NCBI GenBank assembly: GCA_017449745.1
Contig: JAFTFD010000189.1
Location: 1 to 57,287, forward strand
Source of the DNA: Lachnospiraceae bacterium
GTDB taxonomy: Bacteria > Bacillota > Clostridia > Lachnospirales > Lachnospiraceae
Length of the DNA stretch: 57,287 nt
Direction of reading: 5' to 3'
The notes beneath the pieces are model-generated. The model did not search any database, was not told the DNA's origin, and worked only from the letters and a program-made list of their open reading frames with translations. The translations under genes were made by a program, and so were the position numbers. Each line of letters starts with the position of its first letter. Position 1 is the first letter of the stretch. Below, in pieces: positions 44,983-53,700 of this stretch.

Positions 44983-45486
44983 ATGGGCGGAGAATTCGAA
45001 TTGCTGAGTCTGACAGGTCTCATGATATTTTTGATCCTGCTCTCCCTGATTCTGAACGCAGTCCTGTTTTTTATGCTTTCCTCTGAGAGCAGGAAACGCA
45101 GGGAACTGGAATTGCGGCTCAGGCGCTTTACGAGGGGTTCCGGCGGAGATAATCTGGAGGACACAATGCTCCGCATGTTCGATGAGCATGAGGAGATCCA
45201 CCAGATCCTCGACAGGGAAGACCGGGAGATCGATGAGATTCAGGACCGGCTCAGGAACGCGATCCAGAAGGTCGGCGTGATCAAATATGATGCATTTAAT
45301 CAGATGGGAGGGAATCTGAGCTCTTCCATCGCGTTATTGAATGAAAATAATGACGGCGTGATCATCAACACCGTCCAGAGTGTGGACGGCTGTTATTCCT
45401 ATGTCAAACAGATCCGGGACGGCAGACCGGATGTGGATCTGGGCAAAGAGGAAAATGAAGCGCTCGAACAGGCAATGTACGGTTAA
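44983..45486 (+). CDS. DUF4446 family membrane-anchored protein
   Basis: 167 residues from ATG 44983; a TTG at 44962 would overlap parB and has no ribosome binding site. One N-terminal helix (about residues 5-28), a coiled coil (about 30-90), then the DUF4446 core IKYDAFNQMGGNLSSSIALL and NNDGVIINTVQS. The function is unknown. Members often sit next to parB in Clostridia, so a link to chromosome segregation or the envelope is possible. Confidence 0.88.
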   Translation: MGGEFELLSLTGLMIFLILLSLILNAVLFFMLSSESRKRRELELRLRRFTRGSGGDNLEDTMLRMFDEHEEIHQILDREDREIDEIQDRLRNAIQKVGVIKYDAFNQMGGNLSSSIALLNENNDGVIINTVQSVDGCYSYVKQIRDGRPDVDLGKEENEALEQAMYG

Positions 45487-45510
45487 TTCATACAGCAGGA
45501 GGAAATAAAA

Positions 45511-46800
45511 ATGATCGACATTAAGTTTTTAAGAGAGAACCCGGAACTGGTCAAGGAGAACATCCGGAAGAAATTCCAGGATGCCAAGCTGCCGCTTGTT
45601 GACGAGGTCATCGAATATGATGAGAAAGCCCGCAAGGCGCAGACAGAGGCAGATGCCATCCGCGCTGAGAACAAGAAGGCTTCCAAGGAGATCGGCCAGC
45701 TGATGGGCAAGGGCGACAAGGAAGGCGCTGAGGCTGCAAAGGCAAAGGTCGCTGAGGGCAAGAAGAAGATCGAGGAGCTCGACCAGATCCAGGCAGAGGC
45801 TCTGGAGATCGTCCGCAAGGACATGATGGTGATCCCGAATATCATCGATCCTTCCGTCCCGATCGGAAAAGATGACTCCGAGAACGTCGAAGTACAGCGC
45901 TTCGGCGAGCCCGTCGTTCCGGATTTCGAGATCCCTTATCACACGGATATCATGAACAGGTTCGACGGTATTGATCTGGAGTCCGCCGGACGCGTAGCAG
46001 GCAACGGCTTCTATTACCTGAAAGGTGATATCGCAAGACTGCACTCTGCTGTTCTCTCTTATGCAAGAGACTTTATGATAAACAAGGGATTTACCTATTA
46101 TGTTCCTCCTTTCATGATCCGCAGTGCTGTCGTGGAAGGCGTCATGAGCTTTGCAGAGATGGATGCCATGATGTACAAGATCGAGGGTGAAGACCTGTAT
46201 CTGATCGGAACCTCCGAGCATTCCATGATCGGTAAATTCATCGATCAGATCATTCCGGAAAATCAGCTGCCTCAGACACTGACCAGCTATTCCCCCTGCT
46301 TCAGAAAAGAAAAGGGCGCTCACGGTATCGAGGAGAGAGGCGTCTATCGTATCCACCAGTTTGAGAAACAGGAGATGATCGTCGTCTGCAGGCCTGAGGA
46401 GTCCATGGAGTGGTATGAGAAGCTCTGGCAGTACACTGTTGAGCTTTTCCGCAGCATGGATATTCCTGTCCGCCAGCTGGAGTGCTGCTCCGGTGACCTG
46501 GCAGACCTGAAAGTGAAATCCTGCGACGTCGAGGCATGGAGCCCCAGACAGAAGAAATATTTTGAGGTCGGCAGCTGCTCTACTCTCGGCGACGCCCAGG
46601 CAAGACGCCTCAAGATCCGCGTAGACGGCGGCGACGGCAAAAAGTATTTTGCCCACACACTGAACAATACTGTAGTTGCTTCCCCCAGAATGCTCATCGC
46701 GCTTCTGGAGAACAATCTGCATGAGGACGGAAGTGTCTCCATCCCGAAGGCACTGCAGCCTTACATGGGCGGACAGACCGTTCTGACTCCCAAAAACTGA
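45511..46800 (+). CDS. serS: Seryl-tRNA synthetase
   Basis: 429 residues, standard for bacterial SerRS. The N-terminal antiparallel coiled-coil arm (about 30-100) binds the tRNA-Ser variable arm. The class II motifs follow: motif 2 SPCFRKEKGAHGIEERGVYR and motif 3 NNTVVASPRMLIALLENN. It charges tRNA-Ser. GGAGG lies before the ATG. No T-box leader fits in the 24-base gap to the upstream gene, so expression is probably driven from upstream. Confidence 0.97.
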   Translation: MIDIKFLRENPELVKENIRKKFQDAKLPLVDEVIEYDEKARKAQTEADAIRAENKKASKEIGQLMGKGDKEGAEAAKAKVAEGKKKIEELDQIQAEALEIVRKDMMVIPNIIDPSVPIGKDDSENVEVQRFGEPVVPDFEIPYHTDIMNRFDGIDLESAGRVAGNGFYYLKGDIARLHSAVLSYARDFMINKGFTYYVPPFMIRSAVVEGVMSFAEMDAMMYKIEGEDLYLIGTSEHSMIGKFIDQIIPENQLPQTLTSYSPCFRKEKGAHGIEERGVYRIHQFEKQEMIVVCRPEESMEWYEKLWQYTVELFRSMDIPVRQLECCSGDLADLKVKSCDVEAWSPRQKKYFEVGSCSTLGDAQARRLKIRVDGGDGKKYFAHTLNNTVVASPRMLIALLENNLHEDGSVSIPKALQPYMGGQTVLTPKN

Positions 46801-46807
46801 GTTATAC

Positions 46808-46931
46808 CAGAATCATAAAGACCGCTTAACGGGGCGCTGCTGGAACTCCAGAATCACAGAGGACGCTTAACGGTGTGACGCTGAAACTTCAGAATCACAG
46901 AGGACGTTTTACAGTGTGCGCTGCGGGAAAC
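46808..46931. repeat. Three 41-bp tandem repeats after serS
   Basis: Units begin CAGAATCACAGAGGACGCTT or close variants (CAGAATCATAAAGACCGCTT in unit one) and repeat every 41 bases, three times, between serS and the DUF3881 gene. They share no sequence with the array at 42156-42340. No hairpin with a T-tract is seen, so serS may read through. Confidence 0.8.
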
Positions 46932-46960
46932 AGGAAACAGAGAGAACTCTTCCATAATAA

Positions 46961-47908
46961 ATGAATCAGTATTTCAGAGCCATAGGCTTTTCCGATCCGC
47001 CGAAGCGGAAGGAGATGTACAATTTAATAGAAGAAGGGATCCAGACTCCTGCTTACCGCGCGTACACGACATTTGATACCGAGGAGGAGTGCCTGCTGGC
47101 GCAGTTTAATATTGCGCTCTCCGAGACAAGCGGGGAAGGCAATCATATCGGCATTACCGTGTGCGGCCAGTTTGATGAGAACGATGAGTTCTTTCCGGAG
47201 TATTTTTACCCGTATTTAAGCGGGATGAAGATCAGTACGAGGGAGGAATCTTCTGTCGAGAAACGGATCGATTCGGAGTCCTACGCCGGTGTCTGCGATG
47301 ATATGCGCGTCGGCGTGACGCTGATCTACCGGCTTCACAATATCGTCGAGTATGTCAAAAATACGCATGTCAGTTTTGCGCCGATGGCTAACACATCGAT
47401 CTGCCTGACAGCACTGTCTCTCGACGGGATCGTCATGCTGCCGATCTACAAATCGGATGCCGACAGGCGGCAGAAGAAAAACACGGAGATCAAGAGAAGG
47501 CAGCTGATGAATGCGGCCAAGAGCGGCGACGAAGCGGCTATGAAGGAGCTGAGTATTGCGGAGATGGATACCTATGCCAATGTTCTCTCGCATATTCAGT
47601 ATGAAGATGTTTATACTCTGGTAGATTCCTATTTTATGCCATACGGGGCGGAATGCGATCTTTACTCGGTCATGGGGGAGATCCGCTCCTGTCATACACT
47701 GGTCAACCGACTGACGCTGGAAAAGGTTTATGTCATGACGATCGACAGCAACGGCCTGCAGTTTGACGTGGCAATTCTGGCAAAGGACCTGTACGGCGAG
47801 CCGAAGCCAGGCAGAAGATTCAAAGGTACGATCTGGCTGCAGGGCAGGATCAATTTCCCGACAGATGTTTTATCGCTGGATCCGGTCAGAAAAAATGAAA
47901 ACGGGTGA
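46961..47908 (+). CDS. DUF3881 family protein
   Basis: 315 residues, soluble. The N-terminus MNQYFRAIGFSDPPKRKEM and internal ITVCGQFDENDEFFPEYFYP, and the C-terminal RFKGTIWLQGRINFP, fit the DUF3881 family, which I know mainly from Lachnospiraceae. No catalytic motif or membrane segment is visible. Function unknown. The ribosome binding site is weak (GAGAG). Its presence supports the taxonomic reading of the window. Confidence 0.82.
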   Translation: MNQYFRAIGFSDPPKRKEMYNLIEEGIQTPAYRAYTTFDTEEECLLAQFNIALSETSGEGNHIGITVCGQFDENDEFFPEYFYPYLSGMKISTREESSVEKRIDSESYAGVCDDMRVGVTLIYRLHNIVEYVKNTHVSFAPMANTSICLTALSLDGIVMLPIYKSDADRRQKKNTEIKRRQLMNAAKSGDEAAMKELSIAEMDTYANVLSHIQYEDVYTLVDSYFMPYGAECDLYSVMGEIRSCHTLVNRLTLEKVYVMTIDSNGLQFDVAILAKDLYGEPKPGRRFKGTIWLQGRINFPTDVLSLDPVRKNENG

Positions 47909-47928
47909 TCATTAATATGTGATGACAG

Positions 47929-47961
47929 AGGCAGCGGAATGGAAACATTCTGCTGCCTTTT
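47929..47961 (+). terminator. Terminator after the DUF3881 gene
   Basis: AGGCAGC-G-GAATG-GAAA-CATTC-T-GCTGCCT forms a 12-pair stem with one mismatch and a GAAA tetraloop, followed by TTTA. Confidence 0.8.
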
Positions 47962-48006
47962 ATGATCATATATCCAGGCAGCAGGTAAGGAAAAAGGGGA
48001 TAACAG

Positions 48007-49320
48007 ATGACATGGTTACGCAATTTCCACTGGCCGCATATCGGACAGAGGATCGTTAAGACAGCAGTCGCCGTATTTTTGTGTATGGTGATCTACTACG
48101 GCCGCGGATATTGGGGCAGTTCCATGCCGACAGAGGCAGCCATTACGGCTATCGTCTGCATGCAGCCGTTTGTCTCAACGGCGGCAGAGTTTGCGATCAG
48201 CCGCTTTATTGCCAGCCTGATCGGCGGCGCGTGGGGCCTGGCATTGCTGCTCCTTTTGAGCGTGGCGCCGGCACTGGGCGAGAACATGGTGATCCTGTAC
48301 GGCCTGATGGGGATCGGGATCCTGCTCTCTTTATACAGCACGATCCTGATCGATAAACCGGATACATCGAGTCTGGCTGCGATCGTATTTATCTGTGTCG
48401 TTGCTGCTTATCCGGATATACAGGAGCCGCTGAAACAGTCCTATGTCAGAATGCTGGATATCCTGATCGGAACCGGAGTCGCTATTTTCGTCAATACTTT
48501 CCGGCTGCCGAGAGTCAAAAGGGAGAACCTGGTGTTTTTTGTCAAGACGGAAGATCTTGTGCCGGATAATCTCTCCCGCATCACTCCCGCCGCTATGTTC
48601 CGGCTGAATTCCCTGTATAATGACGGGGCGAGGATCTGCCTTTGCTCTGAGCACGCGCCCGCATTTTTTGCCCTGCAGATGAACCCGGCGAAGTTCTCTG
48701 TCCCGATGGTCGTCATGGATGGCGCGGCGATCTATGATGCGGATGAAAACAGGTATCTCTGGTGCGAGAGAATGCTGGAAAAAGATTCGACCGATCTGAA
48801 GGCAAGAATGGAGAAACAGGGAATCAGCTTTTTTACCTACACGATCCACAAAGACAGGACCTGTATTTTCCATAACGGAAAGATGCGGGACGAGGAATCG
48901 GACGTCTTCGAGAGAATGCGCCGCTCCCCTTACCGCAGATATCTGGAAGATGACGCCTATGATCAGAGCGAGATCATCTATCTGAAGGTGATCGCCAAGG
49001 AAGACGAGATCGGTGAAATAGAGGAAAGCCTGAAAGACCTGCTCACCAGGGGAACGGTGCGCCATGTGATCCGGCATCAGGCGGGAGGGGAGAAGCTTCG
49101 CTCCCTGTATATTTACCATCATGACGCAGTTCAGGAGAAGACAAAAGAGAGAGTGATGAAGATGCTGCAGGTGGATGAACCGCTGCTCAAGCCGGAAGAG
49201 GTCATCAACCCGCAGGGCTATCAGAGCGAGAGGGATGTTATGCATTTCCTGCACAGGATCGAGCAGAGATATGAGCCGGTGAGACTGTTCAGCAGGGATG
49301 ACGATGAAACGGCACTGTGA
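48007..49320 (+). CDS. FUSC/aromatic-acid-exporter-like membrane protein fused to a degenerate HAD-like domain
   Basis: 437 residues. Residues about 10-165 form six membrane helices of the FUSC/aromatic acid exporter type (GQRIVKTAVAVFLCMVIYY, then PTEAAITAIVCMQPFVSTAA). From about residue 172 the sequence follows the start of a Cof-type HAD hydrolase: LVFFVKTEDLVP where the catalytic DxDGTLL should be, then ITPAAMFRLNSLYNDGA, and VVMDGAAIYDADENRYLW, which mirrors the family NGAxIYD motif. The nucleophile Asp is replaced and no later GDGxND motif is seen, so catalysis is unlikely. A cap-like region continues to the end. The export substrate is unknown. Confidence 0.7.
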   Translation: MTWLRNFHWPHIGQRIVKTAVAVFLCMVIYYGRGYWGSSMPTEAAITAIVCMQPFVSTAAEFAISRFIASLIGGAWGLALLLLLSVAPALGENMVILYGLMGIGILLSLYSTILIDKPDTSSLAAIVFICVVAAYPDIQEPLKQSYVRMLDILIGTGVAIFVNTFRLPRVKRENLVFFVKTEDLVPDNLSRITPAAMFRLNSLYNDGARICLCSEHAPAFFALQMNPAKFSVPMVVMDGAAIYDADENRYLWCERMLEKDSTDLKARMEKQGISFFTYTIHKDRTCIFHNGKMRDEESDVFERMRRSPYRRYLEDDAYDQSEIIYLKVIAKEDEIGEIEESLKDLLTRGTVRHVIRHQAGGEKLRSLYIYHHDAVQEKTKERVMKMLQVDEPLLKPEEVINPQGYQSERDVMHFLHRIEQRYEPVRLFSRDDDETAL

Positions 49321-49435
49321 CGGCGTCTGGCAGCATCATTAGATATATGTTCTGCAAAGCTTTTCTTATATTTATACTGCATGCTGGCCACAGGAAAAGC
49401 AGTGAGTCCGGTATGCGTGACCATAGAATGGATTA

Positions 49436-50479
49436 ATGAGTAAGAACAAAACAGAAATATTCGGAACACTGGGACCTTCCTGTAAGGATAAGCAGGTCCT
49501 TAGAGAAATGCTGGAAGAGGGGATGACGGGGATCCGCCTTAACATGTCCCATACCAGCCTGCATAAGAGCGCAGAGTGGCTGAACAGCTACAGGGAGGCG
49601 CAGCGACTCACCGGTATCAAAGCGGATCTTTTGATCGATCTGCAGGGACCGGAGCTGAGGATCGAGGCGCCGGAGAGAGAACTGCAGCTGAAAGAAGGCG
49701 CGGCGGTGATCCTGAAAGAGAAGGGATGTGCCGACAACGGCGATGGCATACGTCTGGACACCAGGATCTTTTCCGCCATTGAGATCGGGGATACCATCCT
49801 GCTGAACGACGGCGCGATCGAATTAACAGCTGACGGATATAAGGATGCCGGCCGGAGCATCTGCGCAAGAGTTGTCAGGGGAGGAGCGCTGTCCGGACGA
49901 AAGAGCATTAAGATCGTCGGAAAATCGGTCGCCATGCCGGTCCTGACCGAACAGGATCTGGAGAATATCGGATGTGCCCGCCAGTACGGGGTGACAGCGC
50001 TGATGCAGCCTTTTGTGACCTCCGGGGAACAGCTCAGGCAGATCCGTGAGATCCTCGGGGAAAAGGGACTCGCCGGAGAAGGAGGCCTTCGTATTTTTGC
50101 CAAGATCGAGAGCAGGGAAGGCGCGAAGGCCCTTCCGGATATTCTCCCCTGGGCGGATGTGATCGTGATCGCGAGGGGGGACCTCGGGAATGACGTTCCG
50201 CTCTGGGAACTGCCCGCCCTGCAGAAACAGATCGCCGCGGCCTGTCGGGAATGCGGAAAGCCTTTCCTGGTCGTGACGCAGATGCTGACTTCCATGATCA
50301 GCAATGCCGTGCCGACAAGAGCAGAGGTTTCGGATATTTTTAATGCGGTAGAGGACGGAGCCTCCGCTGTCATGGTGACCAATGAGACGGCGGTGGGAAA
50401 ATATCCTGTGGAGGTGATCCGCTATCTTAAAAAGACCTGCCAGTGCGCGGAGACCTGGCAGATCGGGAAAAAGCTGTAA
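49436..50479 (+). CDS. Short pyruvate kinase-like protein lacking the C-terminal domain
   Basis: 347 residues against about 470 or more for pyruvate kinase. The A and B domains are present: GTLGPSCKD, RLNMSHTSLH, FAKIESREGAKALPDIL with the catalytic Lys, VIARGDLGNDVP, VTQMLTSM and PTRAEVSDIFNAVEDG. The allosteric C domain is missing. Several conserved positions differ: DTKGPEIRT reads DLQGPELRI, the DDG turn reads NDG, and LSGETA reads VTNETA. It may still bind phosphoenolpyruvate and metal, but normal glycolytic activity is doubtful. The ribosome binding site is weak. A full-length pyruvate kinase would be expected elsewhere. Confidence 0.8.
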   Translation: MSKNKTEIFGTLGPSCKDKQVLREMLEEGMTGIRLNMSHTSLHKSAEWLNSYREAQRLTGIKADLLIDLQGPELRIEAPERELQLKEGAAVILKEKGCADNGDGIRLDTRIFSAIEIGDTILLNDGAIELTADGYKDAGRSICARVVRGGALSGRKSIKIVGKSVAMPVLTEQDLENIGCARQYGVTALMQPFVTSGEQLRQIREILGEKGLAGEGGLRIFAKIESREGAKALPDILPWADVIVIARGDLGNDVPLWELPALQKQIAAACRECGKPFLVVTQMLTSMISNAVPTRAEVSDIFNAVEDGASAVMVTNETAVGKYPVEVIRYLKKTCQCAETWQIGKKL

Positions 50480-50566
50480 TGAAAGCTGCATTAAGAGCGG
50501 CATTGCTAAAACTTTTCTAAAATATTTTTTTAACGCTTGCATTTATTATTTCTACTATTTATATTA

Positions 50567-50620
50567 CCTTGGGAGTTGTTTGAATAATTACGGCGATCTC
50601 CCGGGGTATTTTGTTTTTTT
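50567..50620 (+). terminator. Terminator after the pyruvate kinase-like gene
   Basis: CCTTGGGAG pairs with CTCCCGGGG (nine pairs, two G-U) around a 22-base loop, followed by TATTTTGTTTTTTT. Confidence 0.7.
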
Positions 50621-50658
50621 CAGCGGCATATCGCAATTTTTATTTGTTTTCATCTTCT

Positions 50659-50672
50659 ATACAGTTCTGTAT
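50659..50672. promoter_or_regulatory. Small palindrome upstream of the RND exporter
   Basis: ATACAG-TT-CTGTAT is perfect and lies about 85 bases before the RND gene. It may be an operator; no regulator gene is adjacent. Confidence 0.3.
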
Positions 50673-50754
50673 TTGAGCGCGAAAGACGGTATTATTAAGA
50701 GCGACTGTCTTCCTGTATATATGTAAAGCGCCGGGCGCAGCAGTATTCATATTT

Positions 50755-53700
50755 ATGGAAAAATTCAGCGTTAAAAAACCATATACCATACTGGTCGCAG
50801 TGATCATGGTCCTGGTTCTGGGCATAGTGTCCGTCATGAATATGACGACGGATCTGCTGCCCTCGATCTCGCTGCCCTATCTGATCGTGATCACCACTTA
50901 TCCGGGTGCCAGTCCTGAGCGCGTGGAGTCGATCGTTTCAGAGCCCATGGAGGCGGCGCTCGGAACGGTTTCCGGTGTCAAAAACGTCATGAGCGTCAGT
51001 TCGGAGAACTACTCGATGACCCAGCTGGAATTCGAGGACGGGACGGACATGGACTCCGCCATGGTCAAGGTCTCTTCCGCAGTGACCCAGGTGCACAGTA
51101 TGCTGCCGGAGGGCGTCGGCACGCCCAATATCATGGAGATCTCTCTGGACATGATCGCGACCATGTACGTGGCGGTCGGCTACGAGGGATATGATATTTA
51201 TCAGCTCTCGGATTACGTCAAAAATGAATTGTCCCAGTACCTCGAAAGAGAGGAAGGCGTTGCCTCTGTCACGGGCGTTGGACTTGTGGAAAAAACCATC
51301 CAGGTAGAGCTGGACGGCCATAAGATCGACAGGCTTAACGACAAGATCCTTGCCCAGACGACGGAAGGACTGGATGAAGCGGGAAAACAGCTGGATGACG
51401 CTCTGGCTCTTGTTAAAGAGGGAGAGGATGCTCTAGCAAAACAGCAGAAAACATTCGGCTCCCAGGTGGCCGGAGGGCTGACGCAGCAGATGGAGGGACC
51501 GCTGCAGGAGGTCACTGATAAGACCAAGGTCTCGATCGTCGACCTCATCCTGCAGATCGAAGAACTGGAGCGCCAGCTCGAGGAACTCCGGATCAAAATG
51601 GAGGAGAACGAAAAGCGCAACCAGGAATACCAGCGCGCCTTTGCGGAGGCGGGCGACTATTTCCGCCAGGGCTTCCAGGTGATTGTAAAGGATATCAAAA
51701 CAGCTCTGGACGCGGTCTCTGCCGCAAGGGCAAAGCTCTCCTCAGCGCTTGAAAAGGTGCGCTCGGCGATCAATAAGGTCAAAAACGGGGCCAGCCTGAC
51801 CCAGGAGGAATGGGAGGAGGCTGTCAAGATCCTCTCGGAAGCGGTCGGCGATTCCGAAGAGAGCCTTGCGCAATACCGGGAGGCTCTTAAAATGCTGCGC
51901 GAAGCTTTGGTGAAGCTGATCGAGCAGATTCAGAAGCTGGATCCGTCCGAACTCGAAAATCCGGAGGACGCCCAGGCCCTGATCCAGAGCCTTCAGAATC
52001 TGGTCGGGCAGCTGGACGGTGCGGATACCGCTGTGAGCGAGGAGGTCGGCCATATCATCGATATTGCGCGGCAGAACCTGCAGGACTGGAGAGAGGACTA
52101 TGCACAGGAGCTCCAGGAAGCCGTGGATAAGGCTGTTGAGCAGTATGGTAAGGACGGAGACGTTTACGCTGCGATACGCACGGTCCTGGAGACGGATCCG
52201 TTCCTCAAGAAGCTTCTGGAGATCTATGATACGATCACGGACACTTCCGATACGGCATCGGGCAGGATAAAGAGTGCCGTGACGGAGATTGCGGGAATCG
52301 CGGATATTTTCCGCAATATTTCCCAGAATATGGACGGCAGCGGCTCCTATCTGATCTCGGCCGGTGTCGGCAGGATCGCGGAAGTCCTGCCTAAGATCAA
52401 GGCACAGCTGGACGAGGCCCTGAAACAGATCCAGGACCAGACGCCCACGGATGCCGAGATCGATCAGGCGATCCAGGAGGTCAAATACCAGATCGCACTG
52501 GTCTACCAGAAAGCGGACGATATTCCGGAGCTCACGGTCCCTGCCGGCGAGGCGATCGCCATGCTGACCCAGGGGCAGCTGGATGCTGCCGTTGGTTTCT
52601 CGCAGGGACAGATCCAGCTGGCGGATGCCAAGGCGCAGCTCGCGCAGGCACAGCAGCAGTATGATTCGATCCGCAGCACGGCCCTTAAGAGCGCGAACCT
52701 GGATTCCCTTCTGTCCGCATCGACGCTCTCCCAGCTGATCTATGCGCAGAACTTTGCGATGCCGGCGGGATATATCGACGATAAAGATGACAATTCATGG
52801 CTCCTGAAGGTGGGCAACGAGTACGGCTCTCCTCAGGATATCGAGACAGCGCTGCTGGCGGATGTCGAGGGGATCGGCGTGATCCGCCTGACGGACGTGG
52901 CGACGATCACGGTCATCGATAATGCGGATGATTCCTATACCAAACTGAACGGACATGATGCCGTCGTTCTTGCCGTGTTCAAGGGCTCGACAGCGGGAAC
53001 CAACATGGTCTCCCGCAATGTCAACGCGGCATTGAAGCAGCTCGCGGAAGAGACGCCGGAGCTGAACATCGTCAACCTGATGGACCAGGGCAGCTATATC
53101 ACGATGATCGTGGAGGACTTGCTGACATCCATGGCGCTCGGCGCACTTCTTGCGATCCTGGTGCTCGCGCTGTTCCTGCGCAGCATCCGGCCGACGATCA
53201 TGGTCGGTATCAGCATCCCGCTGTCCGTCCTGTTCACCATGGTCCTGATGTATTTTACGAACCTGAGCCTGAACATCATGACGCTCTCGGGATTGTCTCT
53301 GGGCATCGGTATGCTGGTCGACAACTCGATCGTTGTTATGGAAAATATCATGCGTATGCGCCAGCGCGGGATCCCTGCTGCCAGGGCGAGCGTACAGGGG
53401 GCAAAGCAGGTCTCCAATTCCATTATCGCTTCCACGCTGACGACGATCTGCGTATTTTTGCCTATGGTATTTACCAATGGCACCGTGCGTGAGCTCCTGC
53501 TCCCGATGGCTCTGTCGATCACTTACTGCTTAACGGCTTCCCTGATCGTGGCGATGACGGTCGTCCCGAGTTCGGCTTCTGTGATCCTTCGCAAGGTCAA
53601 GGAGCCTAAAGAGGGATTTTTCTCCAGGATCCTGGACCGTTATGGAAAGGTCCTCGACTGGATGCTGGACCACAAGCTGGTTCCGCTGTCCGTGGCGATC

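Noticed and set aside
45487-45510. T-box riboswitch ahead of serS
   Set aside because: The gap to the upstream gene is only 24 bases, too short for a T-box leader.
45529-46722. 397-codon minus-strand frame opposite serS
   Set aside because: serS is unambiguous in the other strand; the antisense frame has no family motifs.
46808-46931. Possible CRISPR or tRNA cluster after serS
   Set aside because: Contiguous 41-bp units with no spacers and no cloverleaf-forming sequence.
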